This document shows, in pieces, positions 17,960-26,835 of a DNA stretch of 64,000 nt. Made by a program: the position numbers and the translations under genes. The stretch is taken from positions 162,431 through 226,430 of the forward strand of contig JAEWKK010000018.1 of NCBI GenBank assembly GCA_023386045.1, given 5' to 3'. Source of the stretch: Bacteroidota bacterium (GTDB taxonomy: Bacteria > Bacteroidota > Bacteroidia > Chitinophagales > Chitinophagaceae). Each line of letters opens with the position of its first letter. The first letter of the stretch is position 1. The notes beneath the pieces were generated by a model. The model was given only the letters and a program-made list of their open reading frames with translations. It was not told where the DNA came from and did no database searches.

Positions 17960-17990
17960 AAAAGGAGTTGCATTCAATACAACTCCTTTT
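17960..17990 (-). terminator. terminator of the upstream POT transporter gene
   Basis: Perfect 11-bp stem AAAAGGAGTTG/CAACTCCTTTT with a 9-base loop. The A/T ends of the stem extend into a T-run on the minus strand. It lies 16 bp after the stop of the gene at 18007. Confidence 0.8.
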
Positions 17991-18006
17991 ACCATCATTA
18001 AATAAT

Positions 18007-19677
18007 TTATGCCGACCCGGTTTTATCTTTTACGATCTGGTTGAGTGATTTGATCCTGGAGAAGATCAGGATGCCACCTATGAAAGCAGCAACAACAAGA
18101 ATGAGGAAGAACATTTTTTTGTCGGTAAAGTCATCCCAGTAAGTTGTCATTACACCTGCCACCTTACCACCGATAGATGTTGAAAGGAACCATCCACCCA
18201 TCAGCAGGGCTGTAAGTCGTGCGGGCGCAAGCTTTGACACCAGTGAAAGACCGATGGGACTCAAAAAGATCTCACTGATGGTAAATACAAAATAGGTTAG
18301 CCATAACCATACGGGTGAAGCTTTATGCGTGTAAATGGAAGGGACGGACATGATGGCGAATACCATTACCAGCGAAGAAAGCCCGGAAATAAATAAGGCC
18401 ATACCAAATTTCGATGCTGTTGTTGGCTCCTTGCCCCTGCGCCGCAACCAGCCAAATAAGGGTACAAAAACAAGTGTAAGTGCTACGATGAATATGGGAT
18501 TCAGTGACTGGAACAATTCCGTATTGGCCACCTTGATCTCTCCTTTAGGACGATCTTCAAGAGGCACATTATTAAAGTAAGGATCGGGACCCATGATCTG
18601 TACATCCTTACCTGTTTCGTCCTTGATATTTACCAGGTATTGATCTACTTTATTGGTCATCCTGGCTGAATCATTCACTGTTTGAAGAAAGCCAAGGCTA
18701 CCGGCGATCTTTTCCGTTGTTGGAGATACAGAACGGTCAGTATGTTTTTCAGCCCATAAAGTAAGACCTGTTGAGTTCTGGTTGTAGATGGTCCAGAAGG
18801 CCACGGCAATAGCAAAAATGAAAAGTAATGCACCGATGGCTTTTTTATCCTGACCTGTTGCTTTAATATATAATGAAACATAAAAGCCAACGATCGGGAG
18901 ACAGGCGAAGATAAAGGCATCATTGGCCTGGCTTCCCATGATGGGAGAACCAAAAAGTTGAATTGGAACCATCCAGCCAATTACAGCTGCAATGATGGCT
19001 GGCAGGAATACATAAGAAAATATTTTAGACATGGGCATGTCTTCTTTCTGCACTGGTTTTTTTATATCGGCACCCTTCACTTCTTTAATAAAAGTGAAAA
19101 GGATGATCATACCGATGAAGAGACCAACACCTGCTGCTGCAAACGCATATCCCCAGCCATAAGCATTGCGCAAATAGGCCGCAACAAAATTGCAGACAAA
19201 TGCGCCAATATTGATACCCATGTAAAAGATGTTGTACGCATTATCCTTTAATGGTTTCAGGTCTTCCCTGTTATATATATTTCCCAGAAGCGTTGAAATG
19301 TTGGGTTTAAAAAATCCATTACCAACGATGATCATAGAAAGAGAAATATACATGGCCGTATCTCCAGGAAGTGCAAGTCCCAGATAACCCAACGCCATTA
19401 GTGTTCCACCAATAAAGATCGATTTCAGGTAACCGAGGTAACGGTCAGCGATCAAACCACCAATAAAAGGAGTGAGATAAACCAATGCAATAAAGCTTCC
19501 TACCACATCAGCACCCATATCCTGACTAAAACCTTTCCCTCCCGGATCTATTAAATAAAGAAAGAGGATACCTACCATCAGGTAATAAGCAAACCTTTCC
19601 CACATTTCAGTAAAAAAAAGTACGTAGAGAGCTTTGGGGTGACGCCCTTTAACAACTGAAGCTTCCATTTTTTCCAT
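18007..19677 (-). CDS. POT (proton-dependent oligopeptide) family transporter, second copy
   Basis: A paralogue of the preceding transporter, 556 residues. It has 'TEMWERFAYYLMVG' (ExxER-FxYY motif, near residue 24), 'GNGFFKPNISTLLGNIY' and the same long loop with 'WAEKHTDRSVSPTTEKIAGS'. It should import di- and tripeptides with protons at the inner membrane. The N-terminus is 10 residues longer than its sister ('MEKMEASVVKG'). A second methionine (Met4) is an alternative start. The difference in the large loop may reflect distinct substrate ranges, which is an inference. Confidence 0.94.
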   Translation of the reverse strand: MEKMEASVVKGRHPKALYVLFFTEMWERFAYYLMVGILFLYLIDPGGKGFSQDMGADVVGSFIALVYLTPFIGGLIADRYLGYLKSIFIGGTLMALGYLGLALPGDTAMYISLSMIIVGNGFFKPNISTLLGNIYNREDLKPLKDNAYNIFYMGINIGAFVCNFVAAYLRNAYGWGYAFAAAGVGLFIGMIILFTFIKEVKGADIKKPVQKEDMPMSKIFSYVFLPAIIAAVIGWMVPIQLFGSPIMGSQANDAFIFACLPIVGFYVSLYIKATGQDKKAIGALLFIFAIAVAFWTIYNQNSTGLTLWAEKHTDRSVSPTTEKIAGSLGFLQTVNDSARMTNKVDQYLVNIKDETGKDVQIMGPDPYFNNVPLEDRPKGEIKVANTELFQSLNPIFIVALTLVFVPLFGWLRRRGKEPTTASKFGMALFISGLSSLVMVFAIMSVPSIYTHKASPVWLWLTYFVFTISEIFLSPIGLSLVSKLAPARLTALLMGGWFLSTSIGGKVAGVMTTYWDDFTDKKMFFLILVVAAFIGGILIFSRIKSLNQIVKDKTGSA

Positions 19678-19801
19678 AGCAAATTTTTGAATTAGAAATC
19701 GTTAGCAGTTCTGGTTATGATGGCTCAAAATAAGGGATTTTATTTTTTACTTCGTCACATCCTTCATCTTTGCCGATATTCGCATGACCTTATCCTGAAG
19801 T

Positions 19802-21088
19802 ATGAACATTCTTTTATTGGGTTCCGGTGGACGAGAACACGCCCTGTCCTGGAAATTATCTCAAAGCAAACAATGCTCTAAGCTATTCATTGCTCCAGGC
19901 AATGCAGGCACCTTAGTTCATGGCACCAACCTGCCTTTTACAGTAAATGATTTTGATGCTATTGAAGAAAATTGCATCGAACAAAAGATCGATATGTTGA
20001 TCGTTGGGCCGGAAGAACCTCTTGTCAATGGAATTGTGGATAGGTTGCGAGCCAATGATAAGCTGAAAGACCTCATGATCATCGGCCCTTCAAAAAATGC
20101 AGCACAGCTAGAAGGGAGCAAGGCCTTCGCCAAATCATTCATGCAGCGCCATGATATTCCCACCGCAGCCTATAAAGAATTTACTGCCGAAACCTTCAAG
20201 GAAGGCATGGAATACCTGCAGCAACATTCGCTTCCTATTGTATTAAAAGCTGATGGACTTGCAGCAGGCAAAGGAGTGATCATCTGCCAGAACCATGTGG
20301 AAGCCATCTCTGAATTTGAACTCATGATCCAGCGTTCCAAATTTGGGGAAGCGGGTAAAAAAGTAGTGGTAGAAGAATTCCTGAATGGTATTGAGCTTTC
20401 AGTTTTTGTGCTCACTGATGGGAAAAACTATCTCCTCCTTCCCGAAGCCAAGGATTATAAACGTGTGGGAGAAGGCGATACCGGATTGAACACTGGTGGC
20501 ATGGGAGCTATCAGTCCTGTTCCTTTTGCCAATGATGATTTCATGCAAAAAGTGAAGAGCAGGATTATTGAACCTACCATTGCCGGATTACAAAAAGATC
20601 ACCTGGATTATAAAGGTTTTGTATTTATAGGGTTGATGAAAGTGGAAGATGAACCCTTCGTTATTGAATACAACTGCCGCATGGGCGATCCCGAAACCGA
20701 AGTGGTCATGCCACGCATACAAAACGACCTGGTTGAATTGCTGGAAGCAACAGCCAGGGAAAAACTAGGGAACATCAGCATCAAAAAAGATGACCGTTAT
20801 GCTACCACTATCGTTGCAGTAAGTGGTGGTTATCCAGAAGAATTCGAAAAAGGATTTGAAATAACCGATACCGGAAATCATGAACCTGACACCTTCCTAT
20901 TTTATGCAGGAGCAAAAAAAGAGGGCGATCAAATCATCACCAGCGGAGGAAGGGTTTTCTGCGCTACCGCATTAGGTACTGAACTGGAAGAAGCTCTATC
21001 CAAAAGCAGGAAGCTGATTGAAAAAGTAGATTTCGATGAGAAATATTTCCGAAGGGATATTGGTTATGAATTTATAAAAGGCAATTAA
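19802..21088 (+). CDS. purD: phosphoribosylamine-glycine ligase
   Basis: GAR synthetase, the second step of purine synthesis: ATP-dependent joining of glycine to phosphoribosylamine. 428 residues, ATP-grasp fold. 'MNILLLGSGGREHALSWKLSQS' is the family N-terminus. 'PIVLKADGLAAGKGVIIC' is the ATP-grasp nucleotide segment, and 'NTGGMGAISPVPF' and 'VIEYNCRMGDPETEVVMPRI' are metal/substrate signatures. Length is normal. Its stop is only 23 bp before kynA on the same strand, so the two may share a transcript even though their pathways differ. purH is about 12 kb away, and the purine genes are dispersed. Confidence 0.96.
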   Translation: MNILLLGSGGREHALSWKLSQSKQCSKLFIAPGNAGTLVHGTNLPFTVNDFDAIEENCIEQKIDMLIVGPEEPLVNGIVDRLRANDKLKDLMIIGPSKNAAQLEGSKAFAKSFMQRHDIPTAAYKEFTAETFKEGMEYLQQHSLPIVLKADGLAAGKGVIICQNHVEAISEFELMIQRSKFGEAGKKVVVEEFLNGIELSVFVLTDGKNYLLLPEAKDYKRVGEGDTGLNTGGMGAISPVPFANDDFMQKVKSRIIEPTIAGLQKDHLDYKGFVFIGLMKVEDEPFVIEYNCRMGDPETEVVMPRIQNDLVELLEATAREKLGNISIKKDDRYATTIVAVSGGYPEEFEKGFEITDTGNHEPDTFLFYAGAKKEGDQIITSGGRVFCATALGTELEEALSKSRKLIEKVDFDEKYFRRDIGYEFIKGN

Positions 21089-21111
21089 TCCACCAACAAA
21101 AATATCTTACC

Positions 21112-22140
21112 ATGCCCGACGTCCATTATCACGATTATCTTCAGCTCGATAAGATCCTCAATGCACAGGACCCTGAAAGTTCCAAACTGAACGTATCCGC
21201 TCATGATGAAATGCTGTTCATTATCATACACCAGGCCTATGAGCTTTGGTTCAAACAGCTGCATCATGAAGCTGATTCGGTGGTGAACATCATGGGGAAG
21301 CCTGCAGTAAATGACAACTCTCCAGAATTACAAACTGTTGTTCACAGGTTGAACCGCATGGTAGTGATACTAAGAGTTTTGATTCACCAGATAGATATCC
21401 TGGAAACCATGACGCCCATGGACTTCCTTGACTTCCGTGATATGCTGCGACCTGCCTCGGGTTTTCAAAGCTGGCAGTTCAAATTGCTGGAGGCCAAGCT
21501 GGGATTAAAGTTTGAATACCGTCATGGCAAAGAATATTATACTACACAACTCAGGCAGGAGCACGTTGAGCTGATCAAAAAAGCAGAATCGGATCATTCA
21601 TTTTTGCAACTCGTGAACGACTGGCTGGAGCGCATGCCATTCTTTGATAATACAGAATTATGGAATGGATGGAGCAGCTCTCCCGGCGACCATCATCCTT
21701 TCTGGAATCAATACAAACAGAATTATTCCAATTCACTTGCAGAAGCGGAAAAACAAAATATAGAAGCCTTTGATGAAGTGATGTTCCTGCACAAGGAAAC
21801 GCATTATACTCTTTCTGCCAAAGCCAACCGTGCAGCACTTTTCATCATGCTTTACAGGGGATATCCTTTATTGCAACTACCCTTCCAGGTTCTTAATAAC
21901 CTCCTCGAAATCGATGAGCAGTTAAGCACCTGGCGTCATCGCCATATGAACATGGTGCACCGCATGATCGGAACCAGGATTGGCACCGGCGGAAGCAGTG
22001 GAAAGGATTACCTGAAAGCAGCCGCCGATAAACACTATATTTTCAAAGAGGTAGCGCAGCTTACTTCTTTCCTCATCGAAAGAAGAAAACTCCCTGTACT
22101 ACCCAAAGCGGTTGAAAATAAACTGGGCTTTGTGAGTTAG
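21112..22140 (+). CDS. kynA: tryptophan 2,3-dioxygenase
   Basis: A haem enzyme that opens the indole ring of tryptophan to N-formylkynurenine, the first step of the kynurenine route. 342 residues. 'YHDYLQLDKILNAQ' and 'HDEMLFIIIHQAYELWFKQLHHE' (substrate pocket) and 'WRHRHMNMVHRMIGTRIGTGGSSG' (haem-ligand His and ammonium-binding loop) are clear family hallmarks. It is somewhat longer than the Xanthomonas enzyme. No kynB, kynU or other pathway genes are adjacent, so catabolism or NAD synthesis must be completed elsewhere. It lies directly downstream of purD. A spacer with 7-bp periodic repeats follows. Confidence 0.95.
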   Translation: MPDVHYHDYLQLDKILNAQDPESSKLNVSAHDEMLFIIIHQAYELWFKQLHHEADSVVNIMGKPAVNDNSPELQTVVHRLNRMVVILRVLIHQIDILETMTPMDFLDFRDMLRPASGFQSWQFKLLEAKLGLKFEYRHGKEYYTTQLRQEHVELIKKAESDHSFLQLVNDWLERMPFFDNTELWNGWSSSPGDHHPFWNQYKQNYSNSLAEAEKQNIEAFDEVMFLHKETHYTLSAKANRAALFIMLYRGYPLLQLPFQVLNNLLEIDEQLSTWRHRHMNMVHRMIGTRIGTGGSSGKDYLKAAADKHYIFKEVAQLTSFLIERRKLPVLPKAVENKLGFVS

Positions 22141-22141
22141 T

Positions 22142-22197
22142 CCATAGTCAATAGTCGATGGTCCATAGTCCATAGACAATAGTCAATGGACTATCAT
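22142..22197. repeat. 7-bp periodic repeat (CCATAGT-type), first arm
   Basis: Eight consecutive heptamers of the form YNATRGW (CCATAGT, CAATAGT, CGATGGT, CCATAGT and so on) start 2 bp after the kynA stop. A second set of heptamers of inverse sense lies at 22292-22326. Confidence 0.75.
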
Positions 22198-22291
22198 AAC
22201 TGTATGGGTAAGACTTATTCTTTCGGTTGAATTAGTTGTGAATTAGCTTTTGTTCGTGTTTAAAAAAGTTTCTCCGTATAGTAGTGATAGT

Positions 22292-22326
22292 ATATGGTCC
22301 ATGGTCTATCGTCTATCGACCAATGC
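22292..22326. repeat. 7-bp periodic repeat, second arm
   Basis: Five heptamers (ATATGGT, CCATGGT, CTATCGT, CTATCGA, CCAATGC). The complement of this block reads like the first arm, so the two can pair around a ~94-bp spacer. Confidence 0.65.
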
Positions 22327-22339
22327 TCACTTGTCTTTT

Positions 22340-23086
22340 TTAAAGCTCACTCTTAAAGAAAGGTGTTTTGATATCATGATAAAATAAAAACGTCCATCCT
22401 TTTTCCTTTCCTTCTTCCCACCATTGCTGGCGTAGTTGCATGGCGAGTTCAGGATTAAAATCGTATTTGGTCTTATAACGAACTTTCATCTGCTGCAGCT
22501 GTGGAGCATCATCGCCACCAAAGAAAACTGTTTGAACCTGGTTGCTGATCCAGAAAACCTGGTGATGTTTGGAATGGGCACCTGTATGACGATACCTGAT
22601 ATAACCATCTATCAAACCTTCATCATCCTCAAGAAAATGAACCTGTGTAGAATTGCTTAATACCTCAATTTCTTCGGGAATAAAGGAAGGTGATCCTGTT
22701 TGCAATGCATATTCAATTTCCCTTCGTTGCAAATAATAAGTGGCATTGGGCATGCTCAGTCTGGAATGATCATTTTCCCTGCTCACCCCTCCTGCATGAT
22801 CCTTGTGTAAATGTGACATCAACACCTTTGTCACCTGTTCTGGTTTTATGCCCGCACGCTCAAGGTTAGAATGCAATTGCATGGTCCCATGCTTGCTGTC
22901 GTTGAAACCAAGCCCGGTGTCAAGCAATAAAATATCTTTTGAAGTGATGACAAGAAAAGGCTGCACTTCTACCAGCAGGCTGCCAATTGGACGTTCGTTC
23001 AACACATGCTCTGATTCATCAAAAGGAACAAAAAGCTTGGTTTTGTCAATGGTGAAAGAGCCTTCGGAAAGCGGAATTATTTTCAT
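22340..23086 (-). CDS. MBL-fold metallo-hydrolase
   Basis: A metallo-beta-lactamase-fold hydrolase. The di-metal motif HxHxDH is in 'MSHLHKDHAGG', later ligands are in 'HTGAHSKHHQVF' and 'FFGGDDAP', and the last His is in 'FYHDIKTPFF'. About 248 residues from the preferred start at 23086 ('MKIIPLSEGSFTIDKTK'). The frame stays open 14 codons more (to 23128), but that would run into rodA. Relatives include quorum-quenching lactonases and many uncharacterised hydrolases, so the substrate is not predictable. It starts 10 bp after the rodA stop and may be the last gene of the mre-rod transcript. Confidence 0.85.
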   Translation of the reverse strand: MKIIPLSEGSFTIDKTKLFVPFDESEHVLNERPIGSLLVEVQPFLVITSKDILLLDTGLGFNDSKHGTMQLHSNLERAGIKPEQVTKVLMSHLHKDHAGGVSRENDHSRLSMPNATYYLQRREIEYALQTGSPSFIPEEIEVLSNSTQVHFLEDDEGLIDGYIRYRHTGAHSKHHQVFWISNQVQTVFFGGDDAPQLQQMKVRYKTKYDFNPELAMQLRQQWWEEGKEKGWTFLFYHDIKTPFFKSEL

Positions 23087-23096
23087 TGGCTGCAAG

Positions 23097-24443
23097 TTAA
23101 CGCAGAACCATCTGACGGTCGGCATCAAGACGGATCAGGATGAAGAGTAAGATGGTAAATGTGAGCAGGGCCGTTCCTCCATAACTGATAAAAGGAAGTG
23201 GAATACCAATTACAGGTGCCAGCCCAATGGTCATGCAGATATTGATAAAGATGTGAAAGAAAAACACAGAAGCCACACCATAAGCATAACACCGGCTGAA
23301 CACACTTCGTTGTCGTTCTGCAACTGTTATGATCCTGAACAAAAGCAATAAATAGATAATTAGCAAAATAGAAGTGCCTATAAAACCAAATCCTTCCCCG
23401 ATGGTGCAGAAAATAAAATCAGTTCTTTGCTCAGGCACAAAATCATAACGGGTCTGGGTTCCTTTTAATAATCCCTTGCCCGTAACACCACCAGAACCAA
23501 TGGCGATTTTGGATTGCCTCACATTATAATCGCCATCATCTTTCTTCTTGGTTTCTTCCAGTTCCAGTTTGCGGCGATCGGCTTCACTCATATATTCCGC
23601 TGGCACATCCTTACCAATGGTATTAAAAATCCTTTGCGTCTGGTATGGTTTGAATACTTTCTGAAAAACCAGTGGAACACCAAATCTTTGGATGCCTACA
23701 CAGATGCCCCAGATAAGAATGATACCTATCAGAAGGGACCTGTCTCTTTTTATTTGTCGCCATAAAAGAAAAATGATCAATAAGGCGATGGCAGAAAGTA
23801 TGATAGCAAGAATATTCTTATCAATGAGCAGAGTGGCCACAACCAGACCGGCTATGGAAAAACCAATTACAAGAATGGTAGCCGGCAAACCTTCGCGGTA
23901 CATCACCAGGAAAAAAGAAAAATAAACCAGTGCAAGACCGGTTTCGCTTTGAAGAATACTCATTATGGCTGGTGTGAGTGCGATAGCTCCTGCTATGAGG
24001 TGAGATCTTGACTTACTAAAATCAAGGTCAGGTAAAGAGAGGTATTTAGCTAAAGCCAGGCAAACGCAAACCTTGCAAAACTCCGCCGGCTGAAACTGGA
24101 ACCCACTAAAACGAATGATGGATTCTGTTCCTTTAACATTGGAATGAAAGGGAAAGACCAGTATAAGTAGGAAAATGCCGACAGCATACCAGAGATTGGC
24201 AGTGGCCGGAAAGAATTTACTATCTGTAAGTAGAATAAATATGCCGATGAAACCTGCGATCAGGAAATAAAAAAACTGTTTGCTGTAATCTGTTTTAAAA
24301 GAAAAAAAACTGGCAACAACAGGATCCCTGTCATTATATGTTGCAGCAAAAATGGCCATGATACCAATACCTACCAGCAAAAGATACAGCCATACCAGAC
24401 TCCAGTCAATGCCTTTAGAGATAGCCGGATTGTTTCTATTCAT
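23097..24443 (-). CDS. rodA: rod shape-determining protein RodA
   Basis: A SEDS-family peptidoglycan glycosyltransferase of 448 residues with about ten membrane helices. It polymerises lipid II together with its partner PBP2 (mrdA, directly upstream). Characteristic segments are 'GFQFQPAEFCKVCVCLALAKYLS', 'IAIGSGGVTGKGLLKGTQTRYDFVPEQRTDFIFCTIGEGFGF' and 'IGLAPVIGIPLPFISYGGTALL'. The large extracytoplasmic loop is expanded with a KKKDDGDYNV insert. The start ATG overlaps the mrdA stop by one base (TAATG), which implies coupled translation. It is the last shape gene of the mreBCD-mrdA-rodA operon. Confidence 0.95.
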   Translation of the reverse strand: MNRNNPAISKGIDWSLVWLYLLLVGIGIMAIFAATYNDRDPVVASFFSFKTDYSKQFFYFLIAGFIGIFILLTDSKFFPATANLWYAVGIFLLILVFPFHSNVKGTESIIRFSGFQFQPAEFCKVCVCLALAKYLSLPDLDFSKSRSHLIAGAIALTPAIMSILQSETGLALVYFSFFLVMYREGLPATILVIGFSIAGLVVATLLIDKNILAIILSAIALLIIFLLWRQIKRDRSLLIGIILIWGICVGIQRFGVPLVFQKVFKPYQTQRIFNTIGKDVPAEYMSEADRRKLELEETKKKDDGDYNVRQSKIAIGSGGVTGKGLLKGTQTRYDFVPEQRTDFIFCTIGEGFGFIGTSILLIIYLLLLFRIITVAERQRSVFSRCYAYGVASVFFFHIFINICMTIGLAPVIGIPLPFISYGGTALLTFTILLFILIRLDADRQMVLR

Positions 24444-26533
24444 TACGCCCTGCTCCTTTTCTGTTTTAAAAGGCTCCTGCTTTCAGGCAAAGCCAGATCT
24501 TCTTTTTTCATGAATACCACTCTCTTCTCAGGCACTGAATCTTTTTTAGGCTTTTGAGCTCCTTTCTTTATATATTTTCTAAGCATGGTGCTGTCGCCAT
24601 AAAGCTTGGCCCATTGCTCGGCGCGGGTAGAATCAAAAAGAAATTGTTCAAGACCAAGGATGGATGGCATCAAATCTTTATTCGCCAGCTCTTCAATTTT
24701 TTTCACGCTTTCGGTACGCAAAGTATCATTCAGGTATTTTTCAATCATCAATGAGGCAATAGGTGCCGCAGAAGTTGAACCATAACCTGCATTTTCCACC
24801 ACCACGCAGATCGCGATCTTAGGATCTTCCCTGGGTGCAAAAGCCACAAACATGGAGTTCTCATTCAACTCCACTCTTTTGCCGCGAATGATCCTGAAGT
24901 TCTGTGCAGTTCCTGTTTTTGCGCACATGTTAATACCTGGAATCCTTGCTGCAACAGCTGTACCACGTTCCACCACATCCTGCATTCCAAGCATCACCGC
25001 CTGGTAAGCAGTATCCGAAATATGCGTTAAGGGTTCATGCTTTATCCTGAATGGCTTGAGAATAGAATCCGCTTCTGTTTCATTCTCGATGCTTTTTACA
25101 AAATGCGGTGTGAAATAATATCCTTTGTTGGCAATGATACACATGGCATTGGCAAGTTGAAGTGGCGTTGCAGTCATCCGGTCCTGGCCAATACCCAGGG
25201 TGAGATTGGTACATGAGTTCCATACATTCCGATATTCTTTATTATAGGCTGATGAGTCAGGAATATTTCCCTTGTCCTCACTGGGAAGGTCTACGCCAAG
25301 ACGAATACCCAGGCCAAAATTATTCATATACTCTTTCCATTTCTGATAGCCGTCTTTCACATTGCCATATCTTGGGTTATCTGCGGCCATCCTGTAAATA
25401 TGGGCGAAATAAGAGTTGCAGGAATTGGCAATGGCAAGTCTGAGATTCGCCGCATGTCCCGGGTTGGTATGTGTACAGGCAGGTTTGCCATGGCCGCAGG
25501 CATAATACCTGCCAGTGCAGGGATAACCAAAGCGGGGAGTGATCAATCCTTCATCCAAAGCTACCAGTCCACCGAGGGGTTTGAAAGTAGATCCAGGTGG
25601 ATATTGACCCTTGATGGTACGATTTAAAAGAGGCCTTGAAACGTCGAGAACAAATTTGCCGTATGTTTTTTTGAAATTAGAACCAGTAAGATCATTGGGA
25701 CTGAAATTAGGTGCTGAAACCATAGCAAGTATACCACCAGTCTTGGGCTCAATGGCTATAACGGCTCCCACTTTTTTCTGCATCAGCTTTTCGGCCAGCT
25801 GTTGCAATTCAACATCAACATAAGTATTGAGTGCGCGACCGGCAATGGCGGGAATATCACGTTCACCATTGGCATACTTGCCTTTGATGCGTCCCTTATT
25901 ATCCTTGATCAGTACCTGCAGACCTCTTTCGCCCATCAATATCTTTTCATAAAAATTTTCAAGACCAGATCGGCCCACGTAGTCGCCGGGCTGGTAAAAT
26001 CCATTGGACCTTGCAATGATACCCGAATCCACTTCACCAATATATCCCATGAAATGTGCACCGGCATTAAAAGGATAGGTTCTTACAGGACGCTCCTGGA
26101 GGAAGAAGCCACTACCAAAACGCCACATGTTTTCTTCCAGCCTTGCATATTTTTCCGGAGTCAGCAGGTCTTCGAAAGCTGATGGACGACCGGCAGAATT
26201 TTTAATGATGGCATTGACAATGCGACGATGAAATTCAGCAGAATCAATTTCCAGCAGCTGGCATAAGTAGGCTGTATCCACACCTCTTGCTTCCGCAGGT
26301 ATTACCATCAGGTCATACATCAGCGTATTGTTCACGATGGTTTTTCCATTGCGATCGAATACAATACCCCTTGCTGGATAAATGGTTTTTTTGAGAAGGG
26401 CATTTTCCTGGGCCATCATATCATACTTGTTTGATAAAACCTGCAGGTTGAACAACTGCACCAGCATGATGAGGAAGGCAATAACAAAGAGAATGCGGAT
26501 AATATAACTTCTAGATTGGTTAAACACAGACAT
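24443..26533 (-). CDS. mrdA: penicillin-binding protein 2 (peptidoglycan transpeptidase)
   Basis: A class B PBP of 696 residues that crosslinks lateral-wall peptidoglycan in the elongasome. It has an N-terminal membrane anchor (about 10-30), a pedestal domain and a transpeptidase domain. Active-site motifs are S315-T-F-K318 ('PPGSTFKPL'), S371-C-N373 and K538-T-G540. A Cys/His-rich stretch around 339-360 ('PCTGRYYACGHGKPACTH') matches the zinc-binding-like region of PBP2 proteins. A basic tail (~100 residues past the domain) ends the protein. It is separated from mreD by 302 bp with heptamer repeats and overlaps rodA by one base. Confidence 0.95.
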   Translation of the reverse strand: MSVFNQSRSYIIRILFVIAFLIMLVQLFNLQVLSNKYDMMAQENALLKKTIYPARGIVFDRNGKTIVNNTLMYDLMVIPAEARGVDTAYLCQLLEIDSAEFHRRIVNAIIKNSAGRPSAFEDLLTPEKYARLEENMWRFGSGFFLQERPVRTYPFNAGAHFMGYIGEVDSGIIARSNGFYQPGDYVGRSGLENFYEKILMGERGLQVLIKDNKGRIKGKYANGERDIPAIAGRALNTYVDVELQQLAEKLMQKKVGAVIAIEPKTGGILAMVSAPNFSPNDLTGSNFKKTYGKFVLDVSRPLLNRTIKGQYPPGSTFKPLGGLVALDEGLITPRFGYPCTGRYYACGHGKPACTHTNPGHAANLRLAIANSCNSYFAHIYRMAADNPRYGNVKDGYQKWKEYMNNFGLGIRLGVDLPSEDKGNIPDSSAYNKEYRNVWNSCTNLTLGIGQDRMTATPLQLANAMCIIANKGYYFTPHFVKSIENETEADSILKPFRIKHEPLTHISDTAYQAVMLGMQDVVERGTAVAARIPGINMCAKTGTAQNFRIIRGKRVELNENSMFVAFAPREDPKIAICVVVENAGYGSTSAAPIASLMIEKYLNDTLRTESVKKIEELANKDLMPSILGLEQFLFDSTRAEQWAKLYGDSTMLRKYIKKGAQKPKKDSVPEKRVVFMKKEDLALPESRSLLKQKRSRA

Positions 26534-26639
26534 TGATTCCCGGGGTCAAATGGTTTGGAGCGATTAAACTATACAAATTTGATTAAAGCTGGGATGAAAA
26601 CAAAAGAAGAAGAGAAAAGTTTTTATAAAGTTCAGAGAT

Positions 26640-26709
26640 CATGGTTCATGGTTCATAGAATGGTAGATAGTTCATGGATCATAGTTCATAGTTATGGTCA
26701 ATGGTCTAT
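26640..26709. repeat. 7-bp periodic repeat (CATGGTT-type), first arm
   Basis: About ten consecutive heptamers (CATGGTT, CATGGTT, CATAGAA, TGGTAGA, TAGTTCA, TGGATCA, TAGTTCA and others). The first 23 bases (26637-26659) are the reverse complement of 26798-26820 at 22 of 23 positions. Confidence 0.75.
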
Positions 26710-26797
26710 TTCTACTGTCCGGTAAAATTTTAAAACACAAATTAAGCCCTTATTCATAATTAATTACAATATGACACATGCCATAAGTCCCAATCGG

Positions 26798-26832
26798 CTA
26801 TGAACTATGAACCATGATCTATGAACCTTGAT
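26798..26832. repeat. 7-bp periodic repeat (CTATGAA-type), second arm
   Basis: Five heptamers (CTATGAA, CTATGAA, CCATGAT, CTATGAA, CCTTGAT) just after the mreD stop. They are inversely oriented to 26640-26709. Confidence 0.75.
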
Positions 26833-26835
26833 CCC

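Larger units (their letters stand above)
26534..26835. other. 302-bp spacer inside the mre operon
   Basis: There is no gene between mreD and mrdA. The spacer holds two blocks of 7-bp repeats in inverted orientation (26640-26709 and 26798-26832). In the operon mRNA these would pair into a long hairpin. No clean promoter or T-run terminator was found. Confidence 0.6.

Noticed and set aside
22142..22326. Possible CRISPR array
   Set aside because: Units are 7 bp, degenerate, with no spacers and no cas genes; the other short-period arrays fail in the same way.
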